64,000 nt of DNA, taken from assembly GCF_008831285.2 (NCBI RefSeq), contig NC_045145.1, positions 4,874,723 through 4,938,722 of the forward strand, given 5' to 3'. The notes below the pieces were generated by a model, which saw only the letters and a program-made list of their open reading frames with translations, did not search any database and was not told the DNA's origin. The position numbers were made by a program, and so were the translations under genes. This document shows, in pieces, positions 47,531 through 60,543 of this stretch (positions are counted from its first letter, which is position 1; the number at the start of each line of letters is the position of its first letter). This DNA is from Nymphaea colorata. Its lineage: Eukaryota > Streptophyta > Magnoliopsida > Nymphaeales > Nymphaeaceae.

Positions 47531-47574
47531 TACAAAAAAAAATTCAAATTTTGGGTTTTGGCTCCAAAATCCTC

Positions 47575-47582
47575 TATAAATA
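47575..47582 (+). promoter_or_regulatory. TATA-like box of the LTR
   Basis: CTATAAATACCCC follows the minisatellite directly, in a position suitable for the LTR promoter. If used, it would place the U3/R border near 47,610. Confidence 0.45.
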
Positions 47583-47657
47583 CCCCTCATTTCCCCCCTC
47601 TTGGTTAAGATTGGTTCTTGGAAGAAACTCTAATGTATTCTCACTTGAAGACTTAGA

Positions 47658-47659
<2 letters not shown>

Positions 47660-47705
<46 letters not shown>
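47660..47705. repeat. (TC)n microsatellite in the LTR
   Basis: Uninterrupted CT dinucleotide run after TTAGAGTTTC, in the presumed transcribed part of the LTR. A second, shorter CT run is at ~48,236-48,268. Confidence 0.9.
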
Positions 47706-47708
<3 letters not shown>

Positions 47709-48231
47709 CATTTCTCTCCAACTTGGAGCAAGCCATAACCCTCTTGCAGGCATCATCTTGGAGCTTCACTCAAGGGGATCTTTAAGCTAAGGTGTTCATT
47801 TTCTCTAAGTTTTTCTCATTTAGAGGTATGTAATCAAAACCTCACTCCATTCTTTATTTTTTTTCTTCTCTTCTTCATCTTTCCATGGCCATATGAGATA
47901 GCTCTCACTTTCTATGCTAGAGTCAAGAGGCTATACTCGAGAGCACCGGGAGCATGAGAAGATGAGATAATCTTTCATTCTATGATTAAATCATCTTATT
48001 CATTTTCTCAAATATAATCTTGTTGTTGTTGCTCTTTCATTTGTTGAACATATACTTCTTTTGTTTTCCTCATTTTCTTCTCATTTTTCTCTCCCCAGCC
48101 AAAGGAGATAGCACTCAATCTCTTTTAGAGACAAGAGGCTATGCTCAAGTGCACCGAGAGTATGAAAAGATGAAATGATCTTTCATTTCATAGTTACTTC
48201 ATGCCCTCCCTCCTAGTTGAATCTTTATCTT

Positions 48232-48272
<41 letters not shown>

Positions 48273-49851
48273 TTTCTTGAATATTGTCTATATATTATCC
48301 ATGCATAGTTGCTTGGTTTTCTATTTATATGTAAACGTATGGTGGGAATGAGAGTGTGGTTTGGGGATTCTTTATCTTCATATTGATTTTTGAGGATGGG
48401 ACTTGTCCAACCCGAGAAAACTCTCACGAATATGTACATGTTAATATGCATTTGCATGACATTTCGCGTTAGTTTCCTTTTAATCATTCCATTAGGAACC
48501 CTAATGGATATCTTATTGTATGATTTGTTTTCTTCCATACCCAACGGTGGAAGAAATATATCCCTTGTGGCAAACTAAATCATAACATTCTATGTTTTTA
48601 TATAAATCATATTTTTCAAAACATTTACAAAAGAAATCTCTCTAATGCGGCCTTGGAGACTTAGCTTAGGCTCTTGCATGAGCCCAAGCTCCCTTCTGGC
48701 TTATATCAAAATTTGAAGTTGGCTGTTTTCAAATCATTCCTTGATTTTCATATTCATGAAAATGTATGCGTATATACATGTTATATACGTATGCATGCAC
48801 ATGAATATCTTTCTTTGTTGTTTCTCTTTCTATGATTTAACATACTTTTATAAACTCTCGTATACGTATATATATAAATATATATATGTACGTGTATTTC
48901 ATTTTAAAATCTCTCTTTCTCATTCTAAAATGATCATCTCTTCTCTACTTGATATAAACATCATTTTCATAAGCTTTCATATATGTATACAAATACATAT
49001 CTTTCTTTTTCAAAATATGTGATTTTATTATTTTCAAGATCTTTTTCTTTCTCTATATCTCTCTTTGGATGTAGTCCTTCATCTTTTTCATTCTTCTAAT
49101 ATCTTACCATTTAAGATTTTAATTTTTCATTTACTGACTTCATTAAGACCACAACTCAAGTAATGACCCAATATTGGATTCATTCTTGATGGTGTACAAT
49201 CCCAATCCATTTTCAAAAATGTTTCTTTCTTATATATGATAACTATAAAAACAATAATCTTAGATGTATGTTATGATAGGAATGCCTTAGATGAATATTG
49301 TGGTAGGAATGAGTCATTTTTCTTCTATTCATCTTAGGATCGATGCATCCATGCATTCATTTCCACTCAATATCACAAATGAGCACAAACACATCTCTAA
49401 AAGAATTTAAGCAAGATGAGATGGAGCTCTAAGTAGGTGGTAACCGAATTAGAGCAAAATCTCAAACCCACTTAAAGTCTTAAGAGAACACTAAAATGAC
49501 TTCAAAGTGATTCCCCAAGCTTTTCAAATGATATTTAAAAGATTTCTCAACTCTAGTTTTCATCAAAATGTTTCACATTCTCAAGCAATTGTTCAAGAAC
49601 CTTTTCAAAAGTTTGAAACATCAAACTTCCATTATTCTTCTACACCGCATATAGAATCAAAATGATGTTTAAGCCAAAATGAAATGCATCAATAATAAAC
49701 ATAGCCCTTAGATTGATTACCCTCGGTAAAGGCGCCGGGAACGGTTGATCCTCATACCAATGGGCGAGTCCCTTTCTCTTTTATTTTTAAATAAAAATCT
49801 CATTTTTTTGGAGCACTCTAAAAAAAACCAAAAATTTTGGGGATGCAAACA

Positions 49852-51890
49852 CACTCCTAAACAGCTTGCCCGAATGAAAAAAATCACAAACCACCTTCCT
49901 GACATCATTGTAAACCAAATCCTAATTTTCCTTGTAGAAGGAATTGAGGAACCCCTGAGGTCCCGGGGCAAAGTTTTGATCCGCCTACAAGATGGCCTAG
50001 CTGATCTCTTCATCACTGGTATCCTCTAGCAGCCCATTGTTGTCTGCCTGCAGCACTCATAGAACATCTTCCAAATCCCTTGGAAGATCCTTAGATGTTG
50101 ATTCATCTGCCAACATATCAACAAAATGCTAGGTACTGATTTAAGGATTTCTTCCAACTTCTGCACTAAAATCTCACCATTTGATATCTTAGCAATATGA
50201 TTCATGCACCTTCTACCTTTGGCACAGTCATGGAAATATTTGGTGTCCTGGTCACCAAGTTAGAGCCATCTTATGTGAGATTTTTGTTTCCTGCAAGATT
50301 ACTCTAGGTTATGCTTCTGGTCAGTTCCTTTTGCAAAATTTTCTCCTTAACCACAACCTAAATATTGCACCTCTCCAAAGCATATTAAACTTCCTTGAGC
50401 TCCTTCTTGAGCAGCTAGATAGGAGCTTGGAGATTTGACTTACCATTTTCCTCCCACGTTTTTAGTGCCTAGGCTACTGATGCAAGCTTCGCTTGCAATT
50501 GAATCATGGCACAACCACGTTGCTGATGGCCCCTTATGACTCTAACCTCCTCCTTGCCTCCCCCCAACTCACTCTAGTAATTGAAGTACCGAAAAACTGC
50601 TCAACTAGCTTTCTTTCATTTCTGAGAGTTACAGGTTAGAAATAATTCATGGTTATCTCAGGACGAGTGCTCCAATGCCTGCACACTTGCATCCGCTAAG
50701 AAGGCTTCCAACCAAGAGTGGCTGAGAAATGCCCTATCAATGTGGTTCTCCTATTTCTGAGCTCCTCTATGTCTGAAGAATCCACACAAATTTCCATCCG
50801 CTCCTCATGGACCACTTCCTTTTCGGGCGTTGGCTGTTTAGCCTCTTCCCCAAAAGTCCTGTGACTACAGGGTCTGGGCATTACATTCTTGATGATTATC
50901 TTCCTTAGGCTCTCGTAAAGCCTCAAATTTGTTAACAAGTTGTGTTATGGTCTAAGGGCTCCTTACCCAATGCTATAGAGGTTTTCGTGTCTTCTTCGCC
51001 ATCCTCATTGTACTCAATTCATTCTTCTTTGGGGTGGTATTGATTGGTGCCTGTCGACAACCATCACAGTTCAGCAACAAATGACTGGTCAAATGACAAG
51101 CATTACAGAACTTGATTTTTGATTAGTATTCAATCACCTGTGCCACAACCTCAATTTCCAACTCCCCCACTGGGGCAAATTCAAGGGGAACTTCGATCAA
51201 ATAGTGGAAAAATCCATTGCCTACATGAATATGTTAGTGCCCATGAACTTGGCTCCAATTAGAGATGCCAAATCCCTAATACGAGAAGTTCTGGAAAGTG
51301 AACCCACATTCTAACCAGATTAGTTGCTTCAATCATAAACAACTAGCCTGGCCTCCATTAGTTTGGTGCCAGCCCTCGACCCTCAATCGTCTATTTTGTT
51401 GGAGCAAGGACCGTCAACATGAATATGAAAGTTCCCTTTCTAATGGTGGTAAACTAGAGGTTTTGGAAACCTTTCCATTTGCTCACCTAGTGAAGCAAAG
51501 ATGAAGAGGTAATTCATCCAACCTCTTATTCTACCAGCTAGGGCTGCGATTTGCTGAACATTCAAAGGGCTTCTTGCCCCTCCCACACATCAAGAGGAGG
51601 GATGTCTTCCATCAACACAACCATTGCTGGCTCACTTTCCGCCATGCGAGCCCACATCCACATGTGCCTCCGGGTCATTAACTCCTCTTTCCCAATAGTT
51701 AGTCTCCAATGACGGGAACTCTTCTCCGACAGTGGTAACTCTACCTCCATTCTAGTCTCCCCTACACTCCTTTCCACCTCCATGAAGCCCTCCCCCTTGC
51801 GGGGAGGCTCCCCGCACTCACCCGAATCTCTCCCTACCAGAAAAACCCTAACATCATAGTCACTCTTTCATCTCATCCAATGGCTTGGTG
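49852..51890 (-). pseudogene. LINE-A relic, 5' part (unit 4)
   Basis: Continues LINE-A after the solo LTR from a point matching ~12,634, then is collinear to ~13,500. It jumps near 50,748 to a match to ~14,435 (0.93 kb missing, including the endonuclease GDFN region) and ends with the ORF1 side. Broken in all frames. Confidence 0.6.
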
Positions 51891-52869
51891 AAGAGATTTG
51901 TGATTCGTCTGGAATGAGGAAATAGGTTGGGGAAGGGTACATGAACAAAGCTGATGATGAAATGATAGTCAACATAATGATCATTATAACTAATCGAGTT
52001 TAGTATGCTTTGGAAAAAGATATAAATGTGTGTTGGTCATTGGTTCGTTTCTACTCTTCGTTTGGTTAGTGTTTGTTGGGGGAAATGAGAGAGACTATTA
52101 GTCAAAAATTGGTATGCAAGATAAAAAATGCTATGATCTCTCAAAATGTATGACAACCATGTTAATTTAGCAACAGCAGAAGTGAAGGCTTGGATATCCC
52201 GCTATGGAGATGTAATGGAACTAGAGTGTCTAAGTTATGGCCATGAAACGCAGTTTGGACCAAGTGATAGAAGATATACAAATAAATAGTAGTAGATCAA
52301 CATGTAAAATTACAAAGAATGAATGAAGAAGAGGATTGGAGACGGATACCATGTTGTAGTCTAGCTTTGACATGTTTTATTTATGAATTAAAGTGAAAGT
52401 TAGTTGGCACCTGTGTCCATTGAGACACAAGGTTGACACTGTAGACAATATCAGGTCCTTCTACGTAACTAAACTTTGATAAACTGTAACAACTGAAATG
52501 CAAACTATCAACTAAATTTTGATAAAATGCAAGATCTGAAATTTATGGGCTAGCTTGTTTGCAGTATGAGGAATATCCAATCTCCATGTGAAATGCTAAC
52601 TGCAAACTAATTTCAGTAAAACGTAAGGTCCAAATCGGGGGCTATCATGTGCGTAGTATGAAGAATATCCATGGGCATGTTACACAGTTTTTAGTAATTC
52701 ATTGTATTAGCTCCATTGATTATTTGCAACATAATGTGTCTGGTTTAAAAAGATGGTAATTGTCTCAAGTTTCACCACAATACCAAGAAAACAATGAATA
52801 TAGTTTAAATTAGTCATTGAAAAAAGTGGCTAAGTAGAGAAATAAACTCCTTAAATGTGCCAGTCTGAT
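51891..52869. repeat. Unit segment N1 (unit 4), non-coding
   Basis: Collinear with 36,300-37,230 and very similar to it. No gene recognised. Confidence 0.5.
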
Positions 52870-54660
52870 TTCTTCTAGTAAGTATATCATCAACAAAATG
52901 AAAACTAATTCATCATGAGCCCTTATGATTAAATAAGGAAGAATCTACATAGCTAGAAAAAAATTATAGGTCATATGTATGCATCAGCAGTGCTAGGAGT
53001 GCTACTGTTTTGAGATCATAAGGCTCTAAAGCTGAAGGGTGACTGGTTCTATAAACTTTTTGAAATCAAAGCCTTCTATTAGGATTTTGAGCTTTATAAG
53101 AAAAGTCTCAAAGACAAAATGTAGTTACTTCTAAAGTGTTACCAATATTGCAAGCAACTTATTATACTTCCATTTTCACAAACTATGTGTAATATATATG
53201 TAATAAACCTTCATCTTCTAAGTTAGATGAGTTTAGCTCAGAAGTAGTAATCCCAATGTTGTTGCAATTAGTAGTGTTGGGAGTACTTCTGAGTTGAGTT
53301 CTTATGAATATTGAAAATCTCTTACAAATATTGCAAGCAACACATTGTCGTTCTGCTTACACAAATTCACATGTGACATATATTTTATGATATTTACAAA
53401 AAATATTTACACATCATATGGTCTATTGAACTTGTGCACCATACTACAACTCTTTCTCACACAATGTTTGTGACATTGTTAGAGCAACTACAATCATCTT
53501 GGAGACTTTTTTCAGGTGAATCCTAAAAATGATAACAGATAACTTTGATGTACAAAAACTCATAAAACTAGCCTACTTTCAAAGTCAGATGAACTCAACA
53601 CAATAGTAGTACTCCCAACCCTACTGATTTTCTATAATGCAATTAGTTGTGCTGGAAGTACAGCTTCTAAGCTAAGCTCGTACGACTCTATAGATAGAAG
53701 GTTGACTGGTTTTATAAGTTTTTCATCATCAAAATTTTTATTATGATTTTCAAGATTCATCTAAAATTGTCTCAAAGATATATTGTAGTTGTTTGCAAAG
53801 TTTTACAAATAGTACAAGCAATGTATGGTACTTACAATTACAAAAACTGACAAGTATAACATCCATTTGATTATTTTTAGAAAATGTATTTACAGAATAT
53901 GTGGAGTATTGAATTCATGCAACATGTTGCACTTCATTCTCTTGCGATATTTGCAACTCCTTTAAAGGAACTTGAGGCAATTTTTTAGGTGAATATTGTA
54001 AATCAAAATAGAAAAAAAATTATGTAGAAAAACTTACAAAACTAGTCAACCTTCGACTTCAAAGTAGGATGAACTCAACTCAGAAGCAGTCCAACGCTAC
54101 TTATTCTGCATCAATGTATATTAGAATTACTCTCGAAGTGTTGGAAATATTGTAAGCAATTTATTGCACTTTCATTTCTAGAATCTGACATGTGTAACAT
54201 ATAATTGATGTTCTTTAGAGAACATACTTACTGACAAATAGAGTGTTGAACTTGTTTTATCATATTGCAACTCCTTATCATGCAATATCTGTGCCACTTT
54301 TAGAACCACTGCAATCTATTTCCAAAACCTTTCTTAGGTGGATCCTAATAATAGATAATTTTGATGCACAAAAACTTACAAAAGTAATCAACCTTCAGCT
54401 TCAGAGCCAGATGAGCTTAGCTGAGAAGTAGTACTCCTAATCCTAATGGCTGCCTGTAATGCAATCAATAGCACTAGAAGTACTACTTTTGAGCTGAGCT
54501 CATCTGACTCTGAGACTGATGGTTGACTAGTTTTGTAAGCTTTTCTATATCAAAGCTTTCTCTTGTGACTTTAAATATTCATCCAAGAAGGTTTCAAAGA
54601 AAGACTGCAGTTACTCTCAAAGTGCTATAAATATTCAAGATGCAAAAATGCAATTTGTGC
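52870..54660. repeat. Foldback block (unit 4)
   Basis: Symmetry centres near 53,250, 53,630 and 54,460, with a half-unit near 54,090. The stretch from ~53,750 to 54,360 is almost identical to 38,150-38,750 of unit 3, closer than to units 1 or 2. Confidence 0.65.
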
Positions 54661-55530
54661 ATCAGTTCAATAATCTATGTGATTTGTAAAGATCATTTAA
54701 TACATATCACACACTTTGATTTCCAAAAATGCATGTGCAATAACTTCCTCCCTTTGAGTCTTTGTGTTTGCTTTCAATTCGTCTAGGCTATGTGGGGTGT
54801 AACGCTCCAATACTTCCCGTAACATTGTTATGGTTTTTCTCATTTATCAGTTGGAGGAACACTAACTTCATAATATTTTACAACTATTTTTGTGTCTTCT
54901 AGTCAATTGAATTGATGTTTTTTATATTATAGGTTGTTTGCTTATTTTATCTCTTTATTAATATTTTTTTGTTTTGTTTTTTGGTTCATTGCAATAAGTG
55001 GTGCCACCTTTGGATATATTTGGAGATCAATTCATGGTTCATTTTCCTATCCCTCATTGTAAAATCTTTAGGTGCATTCTTTTGGTCATAAGAAGCACCA
55101 CTTATTTGCAGAAGCCTCTTAGAGCCTTTGAAGACCATGTTTGCCCTATCAATAAGAAAATCATAGACTAGGTTATGCAATATCCTTGGGAAATTAAATA
55201 AACAAACAATAAGCTATCATTTGATGTTTCCAAATGACCCATGTCATTTTAACCCTGATGCTAATTCTGCAAAAAAAAAAATGTTTAAAGCAATGACATG
55301 ACTCCTATTCTTTGTTTTGCATCCTTTCGATGAGCAGCAAGAATTACATAAAAATTAGACAAAGTCCCCAGCCCAAAGCCAAGACCGCATGAAGCACTCC
55401 TTCATGATATGACTTTTAAATTGGATTGACCTTATCATAAGCTTAGCATGTAGTAGTTTTGCTATGGTTATCAACTAAGCTTGATGAGAGACATTAGGAG
55501 CATCTTCTATTGTAAATTGAGAACAAACAA
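54661..55530. repeat. Unit segment N2 (unit 4), shortened
   Basis: Collinear with N2 elsewhere until ~55,530, where it joins N3 directly. The hAT-like element and LINE-B are missing from this unit. Confidence 0.5.
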
Positions 55531-57039
55531 TGCTCTTGATGGCATTAATCTTGCCAGTCTATATGAAGTAAAAGGAGGATGAGTCAAGGAAAGGGCATAA
55601 CCAAAGTTCAAACGTAGGAAAATTAAACCACTTTTTCTTTTTTAGTTTTGTATCCACCTCGTTCAAGCAATTGGTTGTTATGGTATCTCACAAACCATGA
55701 AAGAGCCTCAAGAACATAGCTTAGCCAGCTAGGCTTTAAGACTAGTGAAAATTCAATCATCAAATTGATTTCCATGAGTACTACATTTGAACTGCAAACA
55801 GTGTAGTGTGGTAAATATAGTTGATGGGTGGATCACAAACCCACCTAGGTACCCAAGGCAACCATGGATCTTGGGGATGGGGATGAGAGCTTTGGCCTTT
55901 CATCGAGTGGCTTCCCAAACCATGAAGTAGGTTATCGAAAAATTTTAAATCTTCTTAATGTACAAGAAATCTTCATAAAAAAATTAAACTCAATCATATC
56001 ACCTTTTCATCTTGCAAAGCATCATGGAAAATTGTCTTTACTTTTTTCATATACAAGAATTGTAAATAATTAACTTACATTTGGTTTTATTCACATCAAC
56101 AGCAATTTTTTGTTAGAATTCAATCAAGAAGACCATAAGGGTAGCTTTCTAGTCCTCAAATTTGTTGTACACATATGGTCATCTCTATTCTTAAATTACT
56201 TGTAACAATTGACCCAATTTGGTTGCATGGATAGATTGTGAAGTTGTTTTTTTAGGGTGAGTGCAGAAGGATAAACTCACAACACCAACACCGAGTGGGA
56301 ATTAGAGGTTTTTTTGTTAATCCCCAAAACCAAGAGTTTCCTTAATGCTTAGCACATGAGAATTGAGATAAATACCCATGCCTCTCAAAACAAAGACCAA
56401 CCATCCATTTACTGCTATTTCAATATGGCCGTGCTACACCTACCTCTGAGGCCTAAGATGTTACTTTTTCACTTTTTTTTTTGGAAGTTTATTGTTCCAA
56501 TAAAGAGGTTGACAAAACATAGTAGATTGGTCAAAAAAGTGAATAGAGAAAGCATGCATCAAATTGAATACATCTAGTGATGCTTAGCTTTAAGAATGCC
56601 AAAGATTTGATCATACCTATTAGGTAATGGATTCACAGGCTTCAACTAGACAGCTTTTTTTTCAATGAAAAAAAGCACGACATTGACAAAAGAATAAGCA
56701 ATCACTTGGTATTAAAAGTCCCAATGGATGTATAAAAGAACATGGTTTTGCAATGCATTTGGGCTTCCACTTATTTCTTCACCTACGAAAAAAATCTCTT
56801 GATATTGTTTATGGTACAAGGCTTGTTGCGACTAAACACCTCTTCTCAAATCAACATGATCATAAAACATATCCATGCCTCCTTAAGTGGAAGGCTGTGC
56901 TAAGAAATATGTATCTCATGAGATATTCTTTCTCAAAACCATTGAAGCTGCCTAGAGCCAAACAAAGAATAAGATTAAAAGAAAACAAATGGTAAATCCA
57001 AATTTTATCACCAAATAGTTTTGGAGAAACTATGGCCAT
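55531..57039. repeat. Unit segment N3 (unit 4)
   Basis: Collinear with 40,945-41,955 and then 42,580-43,060; only one copy of the stretch duplicated in unit 3. No gene seen. Confidence 0.5.
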
Positions 57040-57650
57040 TAGGGATGCCAACAAATCGGATTCAAATTAAATGTATACCATTGATCGGATGTTTGCATAT
57101 TTGAATGTGAATTCGGATTTGAATGCAAATGCAAATGTGGAAAAGTATATGGCTTGTCCAAATCTGAATTTCGTACTCAATATCTAAATCCAACTTTAAA
57201 TATGTGACCAAAACCACGTTATATATATTAAAAACTGGTTTCCAAAACCACATTGATACCTTTCTAATTTTTGTTAACTTGTATATAGGTGCCCCTTGAA
57301 GTTTAAAACTTAAATAATAAGTTCTCCTTATTCAAAAAATTTTTGGTCCACCATTCATGTGGCTTCACTCCCCCAAATTTTGAGTCAAAATTTGGGACCA
57401 TTTTCCTAGATCAACCTTAAAAATTTTGAATGTAATATTGTATATGGGATAGTTAGTTAAAATTAAATCTGGATTCAAATCTGTTTGGATATTTATTTAA
57501 GTCCAAATCGCAATAGGATCATATGTTGCTATTTAAATCTGAGATTGCTTTGATTTCTTAATCGTATATTAAATTTTTTTTCATATCCTACTTTTTGAAA
57601 CAATTCTTTAACATCCGAGCTAAATATGATGCATTAACTTCCCTACCCTA
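57040..57650. mobile_element. MITE2 with an internal insertion (unit 4)
   Basis: Left end TTAGGGATGCCAAC, right end near AACTTCCCTACCC. Between ~57,248 and 57,430 it carries ~180 bp identical in kind to N4 sequence at 58,250-58,425, a local copy inserted into the element. Confidence 0.5.
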
Positions 57651-59121
57651 ATGACAATGGCTATAGCCGACATTGCTTTTCTATGCTATGTGTCAAGTTT
57701 GTCAAGCCAGTAGCGGGACCAATGAAACTAGAAGCAAAAGAAGCTGCCACATGTTTCTTCCAGGTTCACGTACTCAAAGATACTCATTATAACATAATTC
57801 ATGTTCTTTGTACTACAAAACCAAAGTAGAATGGCAGGAAGTTACCTGCATCTCAAAATAACTTGCATATTCATGCCTCTCTTGCCATTCTTACCCAAAG
57901 GAGTTCGTGTTGGTGTGAAATAAGAACCAAAGCCATTGCTACTATAAGCCGTGATCCCTGCTTCTTCCATTTTGAAATAAATGCAACTTTTATTCTCCCT
58001 GTGAACTAAAAATGTACACAAGGCAAGTCCCTCTTATCAATTTTATCTTTAGGAATATTATCTGACATCCTTCTAAAAACCCACAAAGTGCACCAATATA
58101 TAAATAAAGCAAATAGTTGGAGCCAGCCAGTATGCATATAAATGAATTTTATAGGACTGTGTAGGCAACTATCATGTATACAAACCCACATGTGGCCAGT
58201 AGCAGAGGCAGGTTAGGCCCATACCAGCACAAAAGAACTTCCTTATTTTTACATTGATTCCTTTCTAATTTTTGTTAACTTGTATATAAGTGCCCCTTGA
58301 AGTTTAAAATATAATAAGTGCTCCTTATTCAAAAATTTTTTGGTCCGCCATTGCATGTGGCTTCACCCCCCTAATTTTGAGTCAAAATTTGGGACCGTTT
58401 TCCTAGATCAAGCTTAAAAATTTTGAGAGCTATCAAATGACTTCTTACCTTTGCAGCCCCAAATTGTTGGCTAAAAAAACACACAAATTGGGTCCACACG
58501 TGTTTCATAGTAAATTAAGTTTCTCCTTCAACCTCTCAAGATTTGAAGGTCCAAGTTGTTTGCCAAAGGGTACACAAACATTTACTGATTAAATGCAAGC
58601 TGCGTATTGTCAGCTAGTACTCCGTTATAGTTGTCATTTTGTTGAACCAGGGAAATGTAATATTAAACATCACAATTTGCCATGTAGTGTCTCAAAAATA
58701 GCGTTGTTTCTACTTGTCAGAATGATTATCTTGCTACTAGGTATATTCAAAAGAAAGAAACTTATCTTTGCTTCACATATAATTGAAGATTTCTAGCAAA
58801 GTGGGACATTTCTGCAAAACTGCAAATCTAGCAAACTCTTTTTCTCTATGTGTGTGTGTTTGTGTAAGCTAAATACGCAAGTTTCCTTTTCTCTTTTCAA
58901 TTTTTCTTATCAAATGCATGTGTTTGATAGGTACATTGTTCTCATCTTACCAATTTCATTTACTTCAAGAAAAAGTGTCTTCCAAGTTCATCCCTATCTT
59001 ATACACAGCTATTGAGACATCCATCCTTGGTTCATTTTAATTGACAAATTCAATCTCCAATTTTTGTGCTTTCAAGACAAGTTGATTCCTTTCTTACTTT
59101 AACTATGATTGCAGTTTGTCA
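57651..59121. repeat. Unit segment N4 (unit 4), right edge of the array
   Basis: Collinear with N4 of units 2 and 3, including the conserved ORF fragment (57,735-58,191, minus). Similarity ends at GATTGCAGTTTGTCA, which marks the right boundary of the array. Confidence 0.5.
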
Positions 59122-60543
59122 GACTCATGCCTTTATAATCGGAATGGTTTTATTTCAGTTGCAAAGTGCTTTCATGCTGCCACTATAGGTTGAGAACGGT
59201 GGATGCTCATGAATTCAGTAGTCTGACGCCTCACAGCCTACCACGGAGTTGTTTTGAGTTCAGAAAGGTATTTTTGCTTTTCTATGGGGCATTTTTGTCT
59301 TTTTTTTCCAAAGGCGTTATTTTCCTTCCCATTTTTGTCCTTGTAGGAGGGTTTTTTCATTTTTTGGTTGTAGGAGCATTTTAGTCATTTAGGCACCCCG
59401 AGCATTGAATAATGAATACACTACTCTGGTCCGCTCATTTAATCTGCTACTACGCTATTAGTTCCTTCTTTTCTTTTTATGTCACTTCGATATGGACGAA
59501 AAAACAGTTTTCTTCAGCGTTTTAACGGAACGAAATAGTTCTTTGATTTAAAACTGTCCCGAAGCATCACTGGACCCGGTTGCAAGGGTGGTTTCGATCA
59601 CTCCATGGGTTATATAAATGGGTTCGATCCGATTAGAGCATCCTGTGATTAGAATATGCCAGCTAGTTGGAATTGTTAGAATGTTGGATGGGAACATAAT
59701 ATTACTGCATTCAAATTAATCACATCGAATTGAAATTCGTCACAGCCATGTAGGATTATGATTCATATGTAAAATCTTGGACTGAAAACAAATGAAAATT
59801 AGCTATAGCTTGTCATACTTTTCCCATCCAATTAAACCGAACAATACCTGTTGTTGGAGGAAAATCTTCGTAGCAGCCTGCCATGTCCATATTCTTGGCA
59901 GTCAATTGAATTATGCCTTACGAACAGATCCTTTCTTCAAACGGATAGTGAACAGAAATAGGAGTAACACAAAAAAAAAGCCTTAAAAAAAATTGTTGCA
60001 AAAGGGGGGTTGGTCAAAGAAGTATTAGCTACTCTAATAAAATGTGTTGCTATATGAAATTTGAAATTTGCATCTATGCTATACAAGTATACGTCAAAAT
60101 TGTAAGCCGCTAGTTCATGTCCATTACATTTGAACCAAAAACCCCAACGGCAGTGTCTTCCTCTCCATCATATCAGCCATACGCTTCTTGCAGCCGTCTC
60201 ATTCTCTTTGTTCAAACTGTTCTAGGCACTCAACAGGGATGCATATCAAAAAATCATGCAACCAGTGAATTAGCAGCAATGCAATTTCTTTGTAGAACAA
60301 TCTGAAGGACAATAATGCTAAGGAGCTGAACATAATACAATTGAATCAGAGAGCTTCGATGCACCGAACAAGCTTCCCAATGGTGAACCTTCGATGGTGG
60401 AAATGTGAGTGATTCACAAGCCATCTACCAGAAGAGCAATTGGGAGGACTCGGCAAGAAAATATAAACCACTCTTCCATTGTAGAAGCCGCTTCCATTCA
60501 TCTTCTAACAGTTTCATTGATATGCTCACAATACAAGTAATGA
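59122..60543. other. Single-copy intergenic region
   Basis: Not repeated in the window. T-rich stretches near 59,270-59,370, no convincing exon on either strand. The right part (roughly 60,100-60,543) is likely 3' UTR and downstream sequence of the minus-strand carrier gene; no poly(A) signal could be assigned with confidence. Confidence 0.5.

Larger units (their letters stand above)
46824..49851 (+). mobile_element. Solo LTR of a large LTR retrotransposon (3,028 bp)
   Basis: Starts TGTAATCACCCC and ends GGGGATGCAAACA, so it has TG...CA ends with short imperfect inverted repeats. It is flanked on both sides by CACTC (46,819-46,823 and 49,852-49,856); unit 2 has a single CACTG at the empty site (~12,634). 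A 5-bp duplication and these termini are what an integrated LTR element leaves after LTR-LTR recombination. Inside are a 71-bp minisatellite, a TATA-like box, CT microsatellites and no gag or pol. Lineage not determined; + orientation follows the TATA-like box. Confidence 0.8.
45167..59121 (+). repeat. Large tandem unit 4 (end of the array)
   Basis: Fourth repeat unit. LINE-A starts abruptly at a point matching ~10,460 and is interrupted by a ~365-bp insert and by a 3,028-bp solo LTR. The hAT-like element and LINE-B are absent: near 55,530 it jumps from N2 straight into N3. Similarity to the other units stops at about 59,121, at the site matching ~10,060 and ~34,190. Beyond this the sequence is single copy in the window. 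Confidence 0.75.

Noticed and set aside
47479-47790. 103-codon frame with a long Leu-Ser repeat
   Set aside because: It is translation of a CT microsatellite inside the solo LTR, with no coding support.
46824-49851. DNA transposon with TIRs instead of a solo LTR
   Set aside because: The ends are TG...CA with a 5-bp duplication and the inverted similarity is short; no transposase. LTR explains all of this better.
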